Notes under the pieces: generated by a model
What the model was told of the DNA's origin: nothing
Database searches by the model: none
Seen by the model: the letters and a program-made list of their open reading frames with translations, nothing else
Position numbers and translations under genes: made by a program
Shown: in pieces, positions 16,288-24,675 of the stretch
Numbering within the stretch: position 1 is the first letter of the stretch
Layout: the number at the start of each line of letters is the position of its first letter
Assembly: GCF_012927085.1 (NCBI RefSeq)
Contig: NZ_JABBFX010000001.1
Location: 2,294,001-2,358,000, forward strand
DNA: 64,000 bases
Direction: 5' to 3'
DNA from: Ramlibacter agri
GTDB lineage: Bacteria; Pseudomonadota; Gammaproteobacteria; Burkholderiales; Burkholderiaceae_C

Positions 16288-17327
16288 TGCCGGGGCCTAC
16301 CGTCAGCGTCAACGTCCTCACCGGCTTCCCGGGCCTGGTGCGCAATCACGGCGGCGACGCCGCGCAACTGCTGCGGCGCGCGCGCATCGCTCCGCAGACG
16401 CTGGGCGATCCGCAGGCACGGCTGCCGGTGCGCGCCGTCGCGCGCTTGCTGGAGGACAGTGCCGAAGCCCTGGCCTGTCCCGATCTCGGGCTGCGCTTGT
16501 CGCAGGCGCGGCGGCTCTCGCACTTCGGCGCGGTGGGTTTGCTGGCGCGCGACGAGCCGGACGTGCGGCACGCGCTGCTCGCCATCACCTCGTGGCTGCA
16601 CCTGCATTCGGAGGTGGTGCTGGAACTGCACGAAACGCGCGGCGGCGCCGTGCTCAGCGCCCATCTGCTGGAAGCGGGCGCCGCGGCGTCGCGCCAGGTC
16701 AGCGATCTCGTCGTCGGCGGCATCCTGCAGATCCTGCGCCACCTGCTGGGCGCCGGCTGGCATCCGCAGGCCGTGACCTTGCAGCACGAGGCGCCGGCCG
16801 ATGCGCGGCCCTGGCGGCACCACTTCGGCTGCCGCGTGGATTTCGATGCGGATGCGAACGCGCTGTACCTCGCCGCGGCGGACCTGGACCATCCGATCCA
16901 GCAAGCCGACCCGCTGTTTCGCAGTGTCTCGGAGCGCCAGGTGGAGGAGTGGGCGGGGCTGCGCGCGCGGCCGCTGCCGGCGCAGGTGCGCGAACTGGTG
17001 CGCGTGATGCTGCCCAGCGGCCGCTGCACGATGGACAACGTGGCCTTGCGGCTCGGGCTGCAGAGCCGCACCCTGCGCCGGCATCTCACGGCCGAAGGTG
17101 TGTCCTTCGCGGAGGAACTGGAAGCGACGCGGCGCGAACTGGCGCAGCGCTACCTGGCGGGTTCGGGCAAGAGCATGGCCGCGGTGGCGGCGCTGCTGGG
17201 GTTCTCGGAGACCAGCGCGTTCTCGCGCTGGTTCGCCAAGGCCTTCGGCTGCGCGCCGACGCAATGGCGCGCTAAGCCCCCAGCAGCTGTTCGAACACCT
17301 GCTCCCCGCCCATCTGCCCGCCCTTGA
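16287..17327 (+). CDS. AraC-family transcriptional regulator (AraC_arabinose_bd/OruR-like N-terminal domain)
   Basis: 346 residues from the ATG at 16287. A TTG 12 codons upstream also opens the frame but lies in the operator repeats. The N-terminal domain of about 200 residues (LVRNHGGDAAQLLRRARI, LRLSQARRLSHFGAVGLLAR) is the OruR/GadX-like sensor type. The double-HTH domain at the C-terminus includes MDNVALRLGLQSRTLRRHL and VAALLGFSETSAFSRWFAKAFG. It is divergent from the Bug-FAH operon, which it probably activates. Repeats touching its own start codon suggest autorepression. The 3' end overlaps the convergent kinase gene by 56 bases. Confidence 0.9.
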   Translation: MPGPTVSVNVLTGFPGLVRNHGGDAAQLLRRARIAPQTLGDPQARLPVRAVARLLEDSAEALACPDLGLRLSQARRLSHFGAVGLLARDEPDVRHALLAITSWLHLHSEVVLELHETRGGAVLSAHLLEAGAAASRQVSDLVVGGILQILRHLLGAGWHPQAVTLQHEAPADARPWRHHFGCRVDFDADANALYLAAADLDHPIQQADPLFRSVSERQVEEWAGLRARPLPAQVRELVRVMLPSGRCTMDNVALRLGLQSRTLRRHLTAEGVSFAEELEATRRELAQRYLAGSGKSMAAVAALLGFSETSAFSRWFAKAFGCAPTQWRAKPPAAVRTPAPRPSARP

Positions 17328-18588
17328 GCATCAGCTCCAGGCCGTCGAACACCGGGTCGTCCGCATGCGCGCGGCTCACCGTCACGCCCGGCCCGAGCGC
17401 CGCGCGATAGGAAAGGCCCCAGAGTCCCAGCGCATCGACGGCGAGGCTCGACGTGTCGCCGCCCGCGATGCCCACGCGCGGCAAGCGCATGCCGCGCGCC
17501 GCCAGGTCCAGCAACAGGCCGCGCAGCAGGCGCGCACTGGCGGCCGCCAGCTCGCCGGAGCGTGAACTGTCCGCACTGCCCGCCTGCGCAGGCGCCGTGC
17601 AGGCCAGCACGTGGCGTCCGGCGCGCAGCAGCGCGGCCAGACGCGCGGACGCGGCGACTGCGCGTTCGGGATCCAGAAGATCGGAGGCATCGAGCGCGAC
17701 ACGTTCGAAGGAACGTGTGGCGGTGACCTGGCGCGCCGTCACTGGCGACAAGCTGCCCGCGAACACCAACAGCGGTGCGCTCGCCGGCGCGAGCGGTGCT
17801 TCCGCCGCCGCGGCGTCAGGCCCCCAATGCGCCACCAGCGCCTGCGCCACGCTGCTCGCGCCCACGGCCAGCAGTCTCTCGCGTTGCGCCTGTTCCCAGA
17901 CGATGCGGCCGATGGCCGCCAGGTGCTCCGGCGCCGCGGCGTCCAGCAGCACGGCCGGCGCGTGGCCGTCGATGGCTGCGGAAACAGCGGCGTCCTGCGT
18001 TGTCTCGTCTTCCGCATACAGCGGGTAGTGCAGGGCAGCGACCGGTTCCAGGCCTTGCAGGGACAGGTGACGCCGCAGGTCCGCCTCCGCCATCGGCGTC
18101 ACCGGATGCTGGCGCATGGTCGGATGCCGGTCGATGCGCTCCACCGCACCGCCGCGCCCGGCCGCCGCGAACAGGTTGCTGAAGGCGCAGTAACGCCCCA
18201 GGCTCGGCTGGCCGCCGACGATCGGGACGAAGGGGTTGTCGACCGAGCGCCGCAACACGCGGATGGCCGTACCTATGCTTCCTACATGTGGCGCGCTGTC
18301 GAAGGTGGAGCAGACCTTGTAGTGCAGAACCGGCACCTGCAGGCCCCGGAAGAAGTCGCCAACGGGCGCCAGCGCCGCGGCCATCTCCGGCGGTGACAGC
18401 GTGCGCGCAGCGCCGGCGATGCCGACGGCCTGCAATTCGCCGCCCAACGCGCGCGCCGCCGCGGCCTGCTGGTTCGCATCGGGAACGTCGAGAAAGAGCA
18501 GGGCGCGCAATCCTGCCTGCGTCAGCACGGCCAGCGTGTCGGTGGCGCCGGTGAAGTCGTCGCCGTACCAGCCGAGGAGCGGCGCCAT
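17272..18588 (-). CDS. oiaK: Four-carbon acid sugar kinase family (DUF1537) kinase, probable 3-oxo-isoapionate kinase
   Basis: 438 residues from the ATG at 18588, which overlaps the RuBisCO-like stop (TGATG). The N-terminal substrate domain begins with the family signature GWYGDDFTGATDT at residues 6-18. The C-terminal nucleotide domain has GIAGGDTSSLAVDAL. DUF1537 kinases phosphorylate threonate, erythronate, 3-oxo-tetronates or 3-oxo-isoapionate with ATP. Pairing with a RuBisCO-like protein, rather than with the class II aldolase/isomerase set of tetronate pathways, fits OiaK of D-apionate catabolism. The symbol rests on this context and needs a similarity search. Confidence 0.7.
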   Translation of the reverse strand: MAPLLGWYGDDFTGATDTLAVLTQAGLRALLFLDVPDANQQAAAARALGGELQAVGIAGAARTLSPPEMAAALAPVGDFFRGLQVPVLHYKVCSTFDSAPHVGSIGTAIRVLRRSVDNPFVPIVGGQPSLGRYCAFSNLFAAAGRGGAVERIDRHPTMRQHPVTPMAEADLRRHLSLQGLEPVAALHYPLYAEDETTQDAAVSAAIDGHAPAVLLDAAAPEHLAAIGRIVWEQAQRERLLAVGASSVAQALVAHWGPDAAAAEAPLAPASAPLLVFAGSLSPVTARQVTATRSFERVALDASDLLDPERAVAASARLAALLRAGRHVLACTAPAQAGSADSSRSGELAAASARLLRGLLLDLAARGMRLPRVGIAGGDTSSLAVDALGLWGLSYRAALGPGVTVSRAHADDPVFDGLELMLKGGQMGGEQVFEQLLGA

Positions 18589-19856
18589 CACTTCTTGCCG
18601 AAGAAGGCCAGTGCGCTTTGCAGCTCGGGCGAACGCTGTGCGCGATCGGCCAGCGTCTCGCCCTGCTGCACCGCGTCCCAGGCCTGCTGCAGGCTGGCGA
18701 CGCCGGCGGCGGCGCCATCGGGATGCGCGAGGATGCCGCCGCCGGACATGAACAGCAGGTCGTTGCTGCGCACGCTGCCCCAGGTGGCGGGCACGGTGCC
18801 GGCCCACTGGCCGTTGCTGAAGGCGGGCAGCACGCGGTCATCCAGGCCTTCGGCGAGCGGTGCCAGCGAGACCTGCGCGGCCTCGATGACTTCGTCGTCG
18901 TCCTGCGCGAATTTGCCCTGCAGCCCGTGCACGTGCATGTGGTCCACGCCCGCCAGCCGCCACAGCGTCTGCCAGGCCGGATAGGAAAAGCCCAGCAAGG
19001 GATGGCGCGACAGCGCGCCGAAGCCGTTGCGATGGCCGTGGATCGCCAAGGGCGTGTGCCGCCGCAGCGACTGGATCGCCGAATAGCCGCACCAGTTGAG
19101 GCTGGCCATCACGCAGCTGCCGCCCTCGGCCTGCACCAGGTCCGCATGGCGGCGCATGGCGTCGAGGTCGTCGCTGATGTTGAAGGCGACCATCACGTGC
19201 TTGCCCGTGCGGTCCTGGTGGGCGCGCACTCGCTTCATGACAGCGCGCACGCGCTGCTCCAGCGGCGCGTGGTCCGGGTTGCCGCAGCACTCGTCGTCCT
19301 TGATGAAGTCGACGCCGGCGGCGCACAGCTTCGCGACCAGGTCGCCGGACTCTTGCGCCGACAGTCCCACGTTGGGCTTGATGATCGTGCCGATCAGGGG
19401 CCGGTCGAAGACGCCGGTGAGCTTGCGCGTGCCGGCGATGCCCTGCACCGGCAGCTGGAACTGCTGGCGGTAGGCGGCCGGCAGCTCCACGGATTCGAGC
19501 CGCAGCCCGGTGACTTCGCCCAGGTCGAACAGGTTGCCCGACACGGTGGCCGCCAGGGTCGGCAGGTTCACGCCGACGTTGGCCACCGGGAAGCTCACGC
19601 GCAAGCGCGCGCGCTGCCACCTCTGCGGCTTGGCGAACATGCCGCGCCGCTGCATCCAGCCATTGGGCAGCGACGGCGTTTCGGCCACGTCCAGCAGCTC
19701 GATCTTCTCCACCGTCGCCCGCGCCCGTTCGCGCAGCGCCTCGGTCTCGCCCTCGACGCGGGCGAAGGTGCCGCAGCTCTGCTCGCCGGCCAGCACCTCG
19801 GCGACCTGGGCCACGTCTAGCGGCGTTTCGATCAGGTACGTGGCGGTGAAGCGCAT
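18588..19856 (-). CDS. oiaX: RuBisCO-like protein (form IV), probable 3-oxo-isoapionate-4-phosphate transcarboxylase/hydrolase
   Basis: 422 residues from the ATG at 19856. The RuBisCO large-subunit barrel is clear. Lys160 in GTIIKPNVG corresponds to the proton-transfer lysine. GVDFIKDDE has Lys186 (the carbamylation position), Asp188 and Glu189 as Mg ligands. His273/His275 and SGGG at 371-374 supply the phosphate site. The loop-6 lysine needed for CO2 fixation is absent (LPAFSNGQWAG in that region), so this is not a carboxylase for autotrophy. With the adjacent DUF1537 kinase it resembles OiaX, which splits 3-oxo-isoapionate 4-phosphate into 3-phosphoglycerate and glycolate. Confidence 0.75.
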   Translation of the reverse strand: MRFTATYLIETPLDVAQVAEVLAGEQSCGTFARVEGETEALRERARATVEKIELLDVAETPSLPNGWMQRRGMFAKPQRWQRARLRVSFPVANVGVNLPTLAATVSGNLFDLGEVTGLRLESVELPAAYRQQFQLPVQGIAGTRKLTGVFDRPLIGTIIKPNVGLSAQESGDLVAKLCAAGVDFIKDDECCGNPDHAPLEQRVRAVMKRVRAHQDRTGKHVMVAFNISDDLDAMRRHADLVQAEGGSCVMASLNWCGYSAIQSLRRHTPLAIHGHRNGFGALSRHPLLGFSYPAWQTLWRLAGVDHMHVHGLQGKFAQDDDEVIEAAQVSLAPLAEGLDDRVLPAFSNGQWAGTVPATWGSVRSNDLLFMSGGGILAHPDGAAAGVASLQQAWDAVQQGETLADRAQRSPELQSALAFFGKK

Positions 19857-19861
19857 GCCGC

Positions 19862-20413
19862 TCACAGCGTGCTCAGGTCGGGGAAGGGCCGCACCGGGTC
19901 CTTGCCGTCCCAGTCCTGCGAGGCCTCGCGGATCATGCGGAACAGCTTGCCCTTGGGGCCGGCCACTTCCGACAGTTCCACCACGGTGCCCGGGTGCACG
20001 CCGGGATGCTTGGCATCCTCGAAATACACGAAGCGCCCGTTCTCGCCCACTTCGCCACCCATGCAGACCTTGAAGCCCGCGGCTTCGGCGCGCGCCAGGT
20101 CGGCGTCGAAGTTCTCCGTCCAGTAGGCGAAGTGCTGCGCGCCGACGTGGCCGGCTTGCTGGAAGTCGCGGTACATGGACGGCACGTCGTTGCGCGTCTG
20201 CAGCAACTCCACCTGCAGGCCGCCGGCGTTGGCCAGCGCCACCGAGTTGTGCGGCTCGTAGCGCTCGCCGCGGTAGCTGTAGTTCTTGATGGGGACGCGC
20301 GGGTTGTAGTACCAGGGGCCCACGCCGAGCACGTTGGCCCAGTAGTCCATCGCGGCCTCGATGTCGGGCACGAGATAGCACACCTGGCGGATCTCGCCGA
20401 AGAATCTGCTCAT
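19862..20413 (-). CDS. VOC-family (glyoxalase/dioxygenase fold) protein
   Basis: 183 residues. Two VOC half-modules are visible, beginning QVCYLVPDIEAAMDYWANVL and, later, QAGHVGAQHFAYWTENFDAD, with metal-ligand candidates in these strands and in the C-terminal TVVELSEVAG. It resembles methylmalonyl-CoA epimerase-type VOC proteins. Lying 13 bases after the TRAP permease and 5 before the RuBisCO-like gene, it is an operon member. It may isomerise or oxidise the imported sugar acid before phosphorylation, a job done by other families in known apionate routes. Reaction unknown. Confidence 0.8.
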   Translation of the reverse strand: MSRFFGEIRQVCYLVPDIEAAMDYWANVLGVGPWYYNPRVPIKNYSYRGERYEPHNSVALANAGGLQVELLQTRNDVPSMYRDFQQAGHVGAQHFAYWTENFDADLARAEAAGFKVCMGGEVGENGRFVYFEDAKHPGVHPGTVVELSEVAGPKGKLFRMIREASQDWDGKDPVRPFPDLSTL

Positions 20414-20426
20414 GAAAAATTGACCT

Positions 20427-22313
20427 TTACTTGAGGAAGCCGGTGGAGATCCACGGCACGGCCGCGACGACTGCGAGGCCGGCGAGGAGCGCCAGGATGT
20501 AGCCGCCGATGTGCGGCAGGCCTTCGTCGGGATGGATCTTGCTGATGGCGCAGGCGCCGTAGTAGCCGACGCCGAACGGCGGGCTGAACAAACCGATGCC
20601 CATCGCGAAGATCACCACCATGGCGTAGTGCACCTCGTGGATGCCCACGGCCTTGGCGATGGGGAACAGCAGGGGCCCGAACAGCACGATGGCGGGGATG
20701 CCTTCCAGCACGCTGCCCAGCACCACGAAGGCGAGGATGGACACCAGCATGAAGCCTGCGGCGCCCCCGGGCATGGACTGCATCCACGCCGCCAGGTCCT
20801 GCGAGAAGCCGCTTTGCGTGAGGCCCCAGGCCATGGCGGTGGCGCAGCCGACGATGAAGATGATGGCGCCGGTCAGCGACGCCGTCTCCACCAGCATGCC
20901 GGGCAGGCGCTTGATGTCGAACTGGCGGTGGATGAAGATGCCGACGATCACCGAATAGGCGATGCCGATGGTCGACACCTCGGTCGCGGTGGCCACGCCT
21001 TCCACGACTGCTGCGCGGATGACGAAGGGCAGCAGGATCGCCGGCAGCGCCACGACGAAGAAGCGGGTGATCTGGCCCTTGGTGAAGCGGCGCACCTGCG
21101 ACAGGTCTTCCTTGCGGTAGCGCCACCACACCACGGTGCAGAGGAAAGCGCCCACCACCACCGCCGGCAACAGGCCGCCGCTGAACAGCGCCGCGATCGA
21201 CACGCCGGTGACCGAGCCGATGGTGATCAGCACGATGGAAGGCGGAATCGTCTCGGTCTGCGCGCCGGTCGCCGAAAGCAATGCGACCAGGTCACCGGGC
21301 TTGGCGCCGCGCGCCTTCATCTCGGGGAACAGCACCGGCGCGATGGCTGCCATGTCGGCGACCTTGGAGCCGGAGATGCCGGACACGAGGTACATCGCCC
21401 CGACCAGCACATAGGACAGGCCGCCGCGCACGTGGCCCAGCAAGCTGGCCAGGAACTGGATCATGGCGCGCGCCATGCCGGTCATCTCGATCAGCGCGCC
21501 GAGGAAGATGAACAGCGGCACCGCCAGCAGGATCAGGTGCGACATGCCTTCGTCCAGCCGTCCCACCATCACCAGCAGCGGCGTGCGCGTGGTGAGGCCG
21601 AGGTAGGCGAAGGTGGCGAGCGCGAAGGAGAAGGCGATGGGCACGCCGCCGAACACGCAGGCCGCGACCAGCACGACGAAGAAGATCACCAGGTTCAATT
21701 TGCCCAGCGGCACGAGCGAAGGCCCGGCAAACCAGAGCAGCGCGGTCAGCGCCGCGGTGATGCCGACGGCGACGGCGATGCGCCGCCCTTCATGCAGGCG
21801 CGCCAGGCGCAGCAGCGCCATGATCGCCATCAGTCCCAGGCCGACCGGGATGGCCGTGGCGCGCCAGCCGTTGCTGATCTCCATGGCGGGGCTCACCACC
21901 GGCATCTCCTCCGAGGCGTACTCGAAGGCCGGCCACAGCACCATGGCGAGGAAGGCGAGCGGCACCGTCAGCGCCAGCGTCTCCAGCAGCGCCTGCGCGC
22001 GCGGGCCGACACGGCTGACGAGGCCCGTCATGCGCATGTGTTCGCCGCGCCGCAGCGCCACGACGGCGCCCAGCATCGACAGCCACAGGAACAGCAGCGA
22101 GGCGAGCTCGTCCGACCAGACCAGCGGCTTCTGGAACACGTAGCGGGCGATCACGCCGGCCAGCAGCACGAAGATCTCGACCAGCACCAGGCTGCCGGCG
22201 ACGGCATCCACCGCCAGGCCCAGGCCGTTCTCGACGCGCTGCGCCAGCACGCCCAGCGGGCGGCGCGCGGCGGGCGGCGCGTCCGCGGCGCCGTGAGTAA
22301 GAACAGGTGTCAT
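20427..22313 (-). CDS. Fused TRAP transporter permease (DctQ-DctM)
   Basis: 628 residues in one uninterrupted frame. Residues about 20-190 are the small four-helix DctQ membrane subunit (ARYVFQKPLVWSDELASLLF is typical). The remainder is the large DctM subunit with GGVPIAFSFALATFAYLGL, SGSKVADMAAIAP and SATGAQTETIPPSIVLI. Fused Q-M permeases are a known TRAP subclass driven by a sodium or proton gradient. With the DctP receptor 100 bases upstream it forms the uptake system of the RuBisCO-like operon, presumably for a sugar acid. Confidence 0.92.
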   Translation of the reverse strand: MTPVLTHGAADAPPAARRPLGVLAQRVENGLGLAVDAVAGSLVLVEIFVLLAGVIARYVFQKPLVWSDELASLLFLWLSMLGAVVALRRGEHMRMTGLVSRVGPRAQALLETLALTVPLAFLAMVLWPAFEYASEEMPVVSPAMEISNGWRATAIPVGLGLMAIMALLRLARLHEGRRIAVAVGITAALTALLWFAGPSLVPLGKLNLVIFFVVLVAACVFGGVPIAFSFALATFAYLGLTTRTPLLVMVGRLDEGMSHLILLAVPLFIFLGALIEMTGMARAMIQFLASLLGHVRGGLSYVLVGAMYLVSGISGSKVADMAAIAPVLFPEMKARGAKPGDLVALLSATGAQTETIPPSIVLITIGSVTGVSIAALFSGGLLPAVVVGAFLCTVVWWRYRKEDLSQVRRFTKGQITRFFVVALPAILLPFVIRAAVVEGVATATEVSTIGIAYSVIVGIFIHRQFDIKRLPGMLVETASLTGAIIFIVGCATAMAWGLTQSGFSQDLAAWMQSMPGGAAGFMLVSILAFVVLGSVLEGIPAIVLFGPLLFPIAKAVGIHEVHYAMVVIFAMGIGLFSPPFGVGYYGACAISKIHPDEGLPHIGGYILALLAGLAVVAAVPWISTGFLK

Positions 22314-22340
22314 GTCCGGGCTCGTTCGCGGGCCACCGCG

Positions 22341-22411
22341 GAACCGGCTTTGCCGGGCCGCTGGTGGCGCCCCCTTGAGGGGGAGGCGCCGAAGGCGCTT
22401 CGGGGGGGAGT
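22341..22411. repeat. Intergenic stem-loop repeat between dctP and dctQM
   Basis: The 100-base spacer inside the operon contains nested inverted repeats: CCCCC-TTGA-GGGGG at 22370-22383, then GCGCC-GAA-GGCGC close to 22386-22398, followed by a G-run to 22408. Such spacers are common after TRAP or ABC receptor genes. They may protect the upstream receptor mRNA, giving more DctP than permease. The flanking GC-rich sequence resembles dispersed repeats seen in Comamonadaceae genomes, which I infer from memory. Confidence 0.55.
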
Positions 22412-22413
22412 CA

Positions 22414-23433
22414 TTACGCCAGCTTGCCGACCGCGGATTCCAGCAGGCCCCAGGCTTCGTCGCCGAAGCGGCCCTTCCACTCGCCGTAGAAGCCGGCTTC
22501 GCGCAGCTTGGCGCGGAAGCTGTCGGGGCTGGTCTTGTTGAACTGCAGGCCCTTGGAAGAGAGGTCGGCCTGGACCGTCTCGTTCAGCTTCTTGATGTCC
22601 TCGCGCTGCTTCATGCCGGCGTCGTTGATGGCGCCCGCGACGATGGTCTTCAGGTCGGCCGGCAGGCTGTCCCACATGCGGCCGTTGGCGATGAACCAGA
22701 AGCCGTCCCAGATGTGGTTGGACAGCGAGCAGTTCTTCTGCACCTCGAACAGCTTGGCCACCTGGATGATGGGCAGCGGGTTTTCCTGCGCGTCGACGAT
22801 CTTCGTCTGCAGCGCGGAGTAGACCTCGCTGAACTGCAAGCCGGCGGGCGAGGCGCCCAGGCCCTTGAACATGCTGACGGACAGCGGGCTCACCGGCACG
22901 CGGATCTTCAGGCCGTCCATGTCCTTGGCGGTGGCGATGGGACCGCGCGAGCTGGTCATCTGGCGGAAGCCGTTGTCCCACATCTTCTCGAAGGCGTACA
23001 GGCGCATCTTGCCGATGGCCGCGCGGACGTGGGCGCCGACCTTGCCGTCCATGGCAGTCCACACCTGGTTGTAGTCGCCGAAGGCGAAGCCCACGGCGTT
23101 GATGGCGGCCACCGGCACCAGCGTGGCGATGACGAGCGCCGAAGGCGTGAAGAAGTCGAGGCCGCCGGAGCGCACCTGCGCCAGCATGTCGGTGTCGCCG
23201 CCCAGCTGGTTGTTCGGGAAGATCTTGATCTCGACGCGGCCCTTGCTTTCCTTGGCGATGCGGTCGGCGGCTTCCTGGGCGCGGACGTTCAGCGGGTGGG
23301 TCAGCGGCAGGTTGTTGCCGTACTTCAGCGAAAACTCCGCAGCCCGGGCAAAAGTGGGCAGGGCGGCGGCGATGCCGGCGGCGGGCAGGGCGCCGAACTG
23401 GCGCAGGACGTTGCGGCGCGAGGTATGGGGCAT
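22414..23433 (-). CDS. TRAP transporter periplasmic solute receptor (DctP family)
   Basis: 339 residues from the ATG at 23433, which has an AGGAG site. The open frame extends upstream into the LacI gene and is ignored. The twin-arginine-like leader SRRNVLRQFGALPAAGIAAA ends near ARA. Mature sequence has LKYGNNLPLTHPLNVRAQEA, a DctP signature, and the conserved IRVPVSPLSVSMFKGLGASP binding segment with the carboxylate-binding Arg. First gene of the leftward TRAP-VOC-RuBisCO-like-kinase operon. Expected ligand is a carboxylated sugar derivative. Confidence 0.92.
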   Translation of the reverse strand: MPHTSRRNVLRQFGALPAAGIAAALPTFARAAEFSLKYGNNLPLTHPLNVRAQEAADRIAKESKGRVEIKIFPNNQLGGDTDMLAQVRSGGLDFFTPSALVIATLVPVAAINAVGFAFGDYNQVWTAMDGKVGAHVRAAIGKMRLYAFEKMWDNGFRQMTSSRGPIATAKDMDGLKIRVPVSPLSVSMFKGLGASPAGLQFSEVYSALQTKIVDAQENPLPIIQVAKLFEVQKNCSLSNHIWDGFWFIANGRMWDSLPADLKTIVAGAINDAGMKQREDIKKLNETVQADLSSKGLQFNKTSPDSFRAKLREAGFYGEWKGRFGDEAWGLLESAVGKLA

Positions 23434-23565
23434 GCTTGTCTCCTGGGTTTGAGGGATTTTGAGGTGTCCTGAGGCGCCGCCATTGCCGCTGCGCCTGTAG
23501 GGCGGTAGAGTAGGTTTCCAGGGCCGGTCGGTCAAACCGGTGATTTGAGGGGTTTTGAGGTGCCG
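23434..23565. promoter_or_regulatory. Divergent dctP/LacI promoter region with repeated motifs
   Basis: The 132-base gap holds two near-identical 19-base stretches, TTTGAGGGATTTTGAGGTG at 23448-23466 and TTTGAGGGGTTTTGAGGTG at 23544-23562, one next to each gene start. Between them TCAAA-CCGGTGA-TTTGA (23532-23548) is an imperfect palindrome with a CCGG centre that would suit a LacI-family dimer. Autoregulation and control of the TRAP operon are inferred. Confidence 0.5.
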
Positions 23566-24597
23566 ATGCCGCGGATGGAGGAGGTGGCGCAGCGCGCTGA
23601 AGTGTCGCTTGCGACGGTGGATCGCGTGCTGCACGGGCGCAGTGGCGTGCGCGCGGCCACGGTGCAGCGCGTGATGCGGGCCGCCGCCGACCTGGGTTAC
23701 GTGCCCGAGGCGCAGGCGCGCGCCGCGGCGGCGCCCAAGCCGCTGCGGCTGGCTTTCCTGATTCCGGAGGGCAGCAACCGCTTCCTGCGCATGCTGGGCG
23801 ACGTGATCGGCTATTCGCAGGAGCACTGGGCGCCGTTCAACGTGCGCTGCCAGGCCGAATACATCGAGGCCTTCAACCCGGAGGCGCTGGCCAGACAGCT
23901 GCTGCGGCACGCGAAGAAGTGCGACGGCATCGCCTTCATGGCGCTGGAGCATCCGGTGGTGCGCGAGGCGGTGGCGCAGCTGGCGGAGCAGGGCGTGCCG
24001 ACGGTGACGCTGATCTCCGACCTGTCGAACTCGCAGCGCGCGGCCTACGTAGGCCTCGACAACCGCGCCGCGGGGCGGACCGCGGCCTACCTGATCGCTC
24101 GCTTCATGGGGCCGGTGGCGCGGAGCAAGCATCCCAAGGTGGCGATGATCGCCGGTTCCCTGAGCTACAAGGCGCACGAGGAGCGCGAGGCCGGGTTCCT
24201 GCACCTGATGCAGGAGCAGTATCCGTCGGTGCACGTGGTCGGGGCCCGCGAAGGGCAGGACGACGCGGAGAAGAACTATCGCCAGGCGCGCGCCCTGTTC
24301 GAGCAGCACGCGGACCTGGCCGGCATCTACAACATCGGCGGCGGCGCGGAGGGCATCGGCCGCGCGATCCATGAAACGACGCTGGTGCGCAAGCCGATCT
24401 TCATCGGCCACGGGCTCACGCCCGATACGCGGGCCCTGCTGATCGACGGCACCCTGGATGCCGTGATCACGCAGAACCCGCAGGGCGCGGTGATGAACTG
24501 CGTGCGCATCTTCGCCAACCTGCGCGACGGCCGCGAGCCGACGAGTGGGGTGGAGCAGGTGCGCAGCCAGGTGATCTTCCGGGAGAACCTGCCCTGA
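23566..24597 (+). CDS. LacI-family transcriptional regulator
   Basis: About 343 residues from the ATG at 23566, with GAGG five bases upstream. TTG 23545 and GTG 23560 are weaker alternatives. The HTH MEEVAQRAEVSLATVDRVLHGRSGVRAATV is LacI-type, with the hinge helix after it. The periplasmic-binding-like core has GYVPEAQAR, YVGLDNRAAGRTAAYLIARF and TLDAVITQNPQGAVMN. It belongs to the LacI subgroup with a sugar-type periplasmic-binding core. Divergent from the TRAP/RuBisCO-like operon, it probably represses that operon until the sugar acid or a derivative is present. Confidence 0.9.
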   Translation: MPRMEEVAQRAEVSLATVDRVLHGRSGVRAATVQRVMRAAADLGYVPEAQARAAAAPKPLRLAFLIPEGSNRFLRMLGDVIGYSQEHWAPFNVRCQAEYIEAFNPEALARQLLRHAKKCDGIAFMALEHPVVREAVAQLAEQGVPTVTLISDLSNSQRAAYVGLDNRAAGRTAAYLIARFMGPVARSKHPKVAMIAGSLSYKAHEEREAGFLHLMQEQYPSVHVVGAREGQDDAEKNYRQARALFEQHADLAGIYNIGGGAEGIGRAIHETTLVRKPIFIGHGLTPDTRALLIDGTLDAVITQNPQGAVMNCVRIFANLRDGREPTSGVEQVRSQVIFRENLP

Positions 24598-24605
24598 CCC
24601 GGCCT

Positions 24606-24667
24606 CGTCATTCCCGCGAAGGCGGGAACCCAGGGCGCCCTGGCTCCCCGCCTCCGCGGGGGTGACG
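24606..24667. repeat. REP-like palindromic element at the LacI/porin convergence
   Basis: Outer arms CGTCATTCCCGCG and its near-complement ending GTGACG flank inner stems (CCCGCGAAGGCGGG, CCCAGG/CCTGG and CCCCGCCTCCGCGGGG). The element fills nearly all of the 78 bases between two convergent genes. It can fold on either strand, so it probably acts as a bidirectional terminator. The CATTCCCGCGAAGGCGGGAA core is a widespread proteobacterial repeat type. Confidence 0.65.
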
Positions 24668-24675
24668 AAGTTGCG

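Noticed and set aside
14438..17275. A 945-codon open frame on the plus strand
   Set aside because: It crosses the amidohydrolase, Bug and AraC genes out of frame and has shadow-like composition.
18588..19856. Autotrophic RuBisCO
   Set aside because: The loop-6 lysine region is not conserved, no small subunit or phosphoribulokinase is present, and the context is a TRAP/kinase operon. It is a form IV RuBisCO-like protein.
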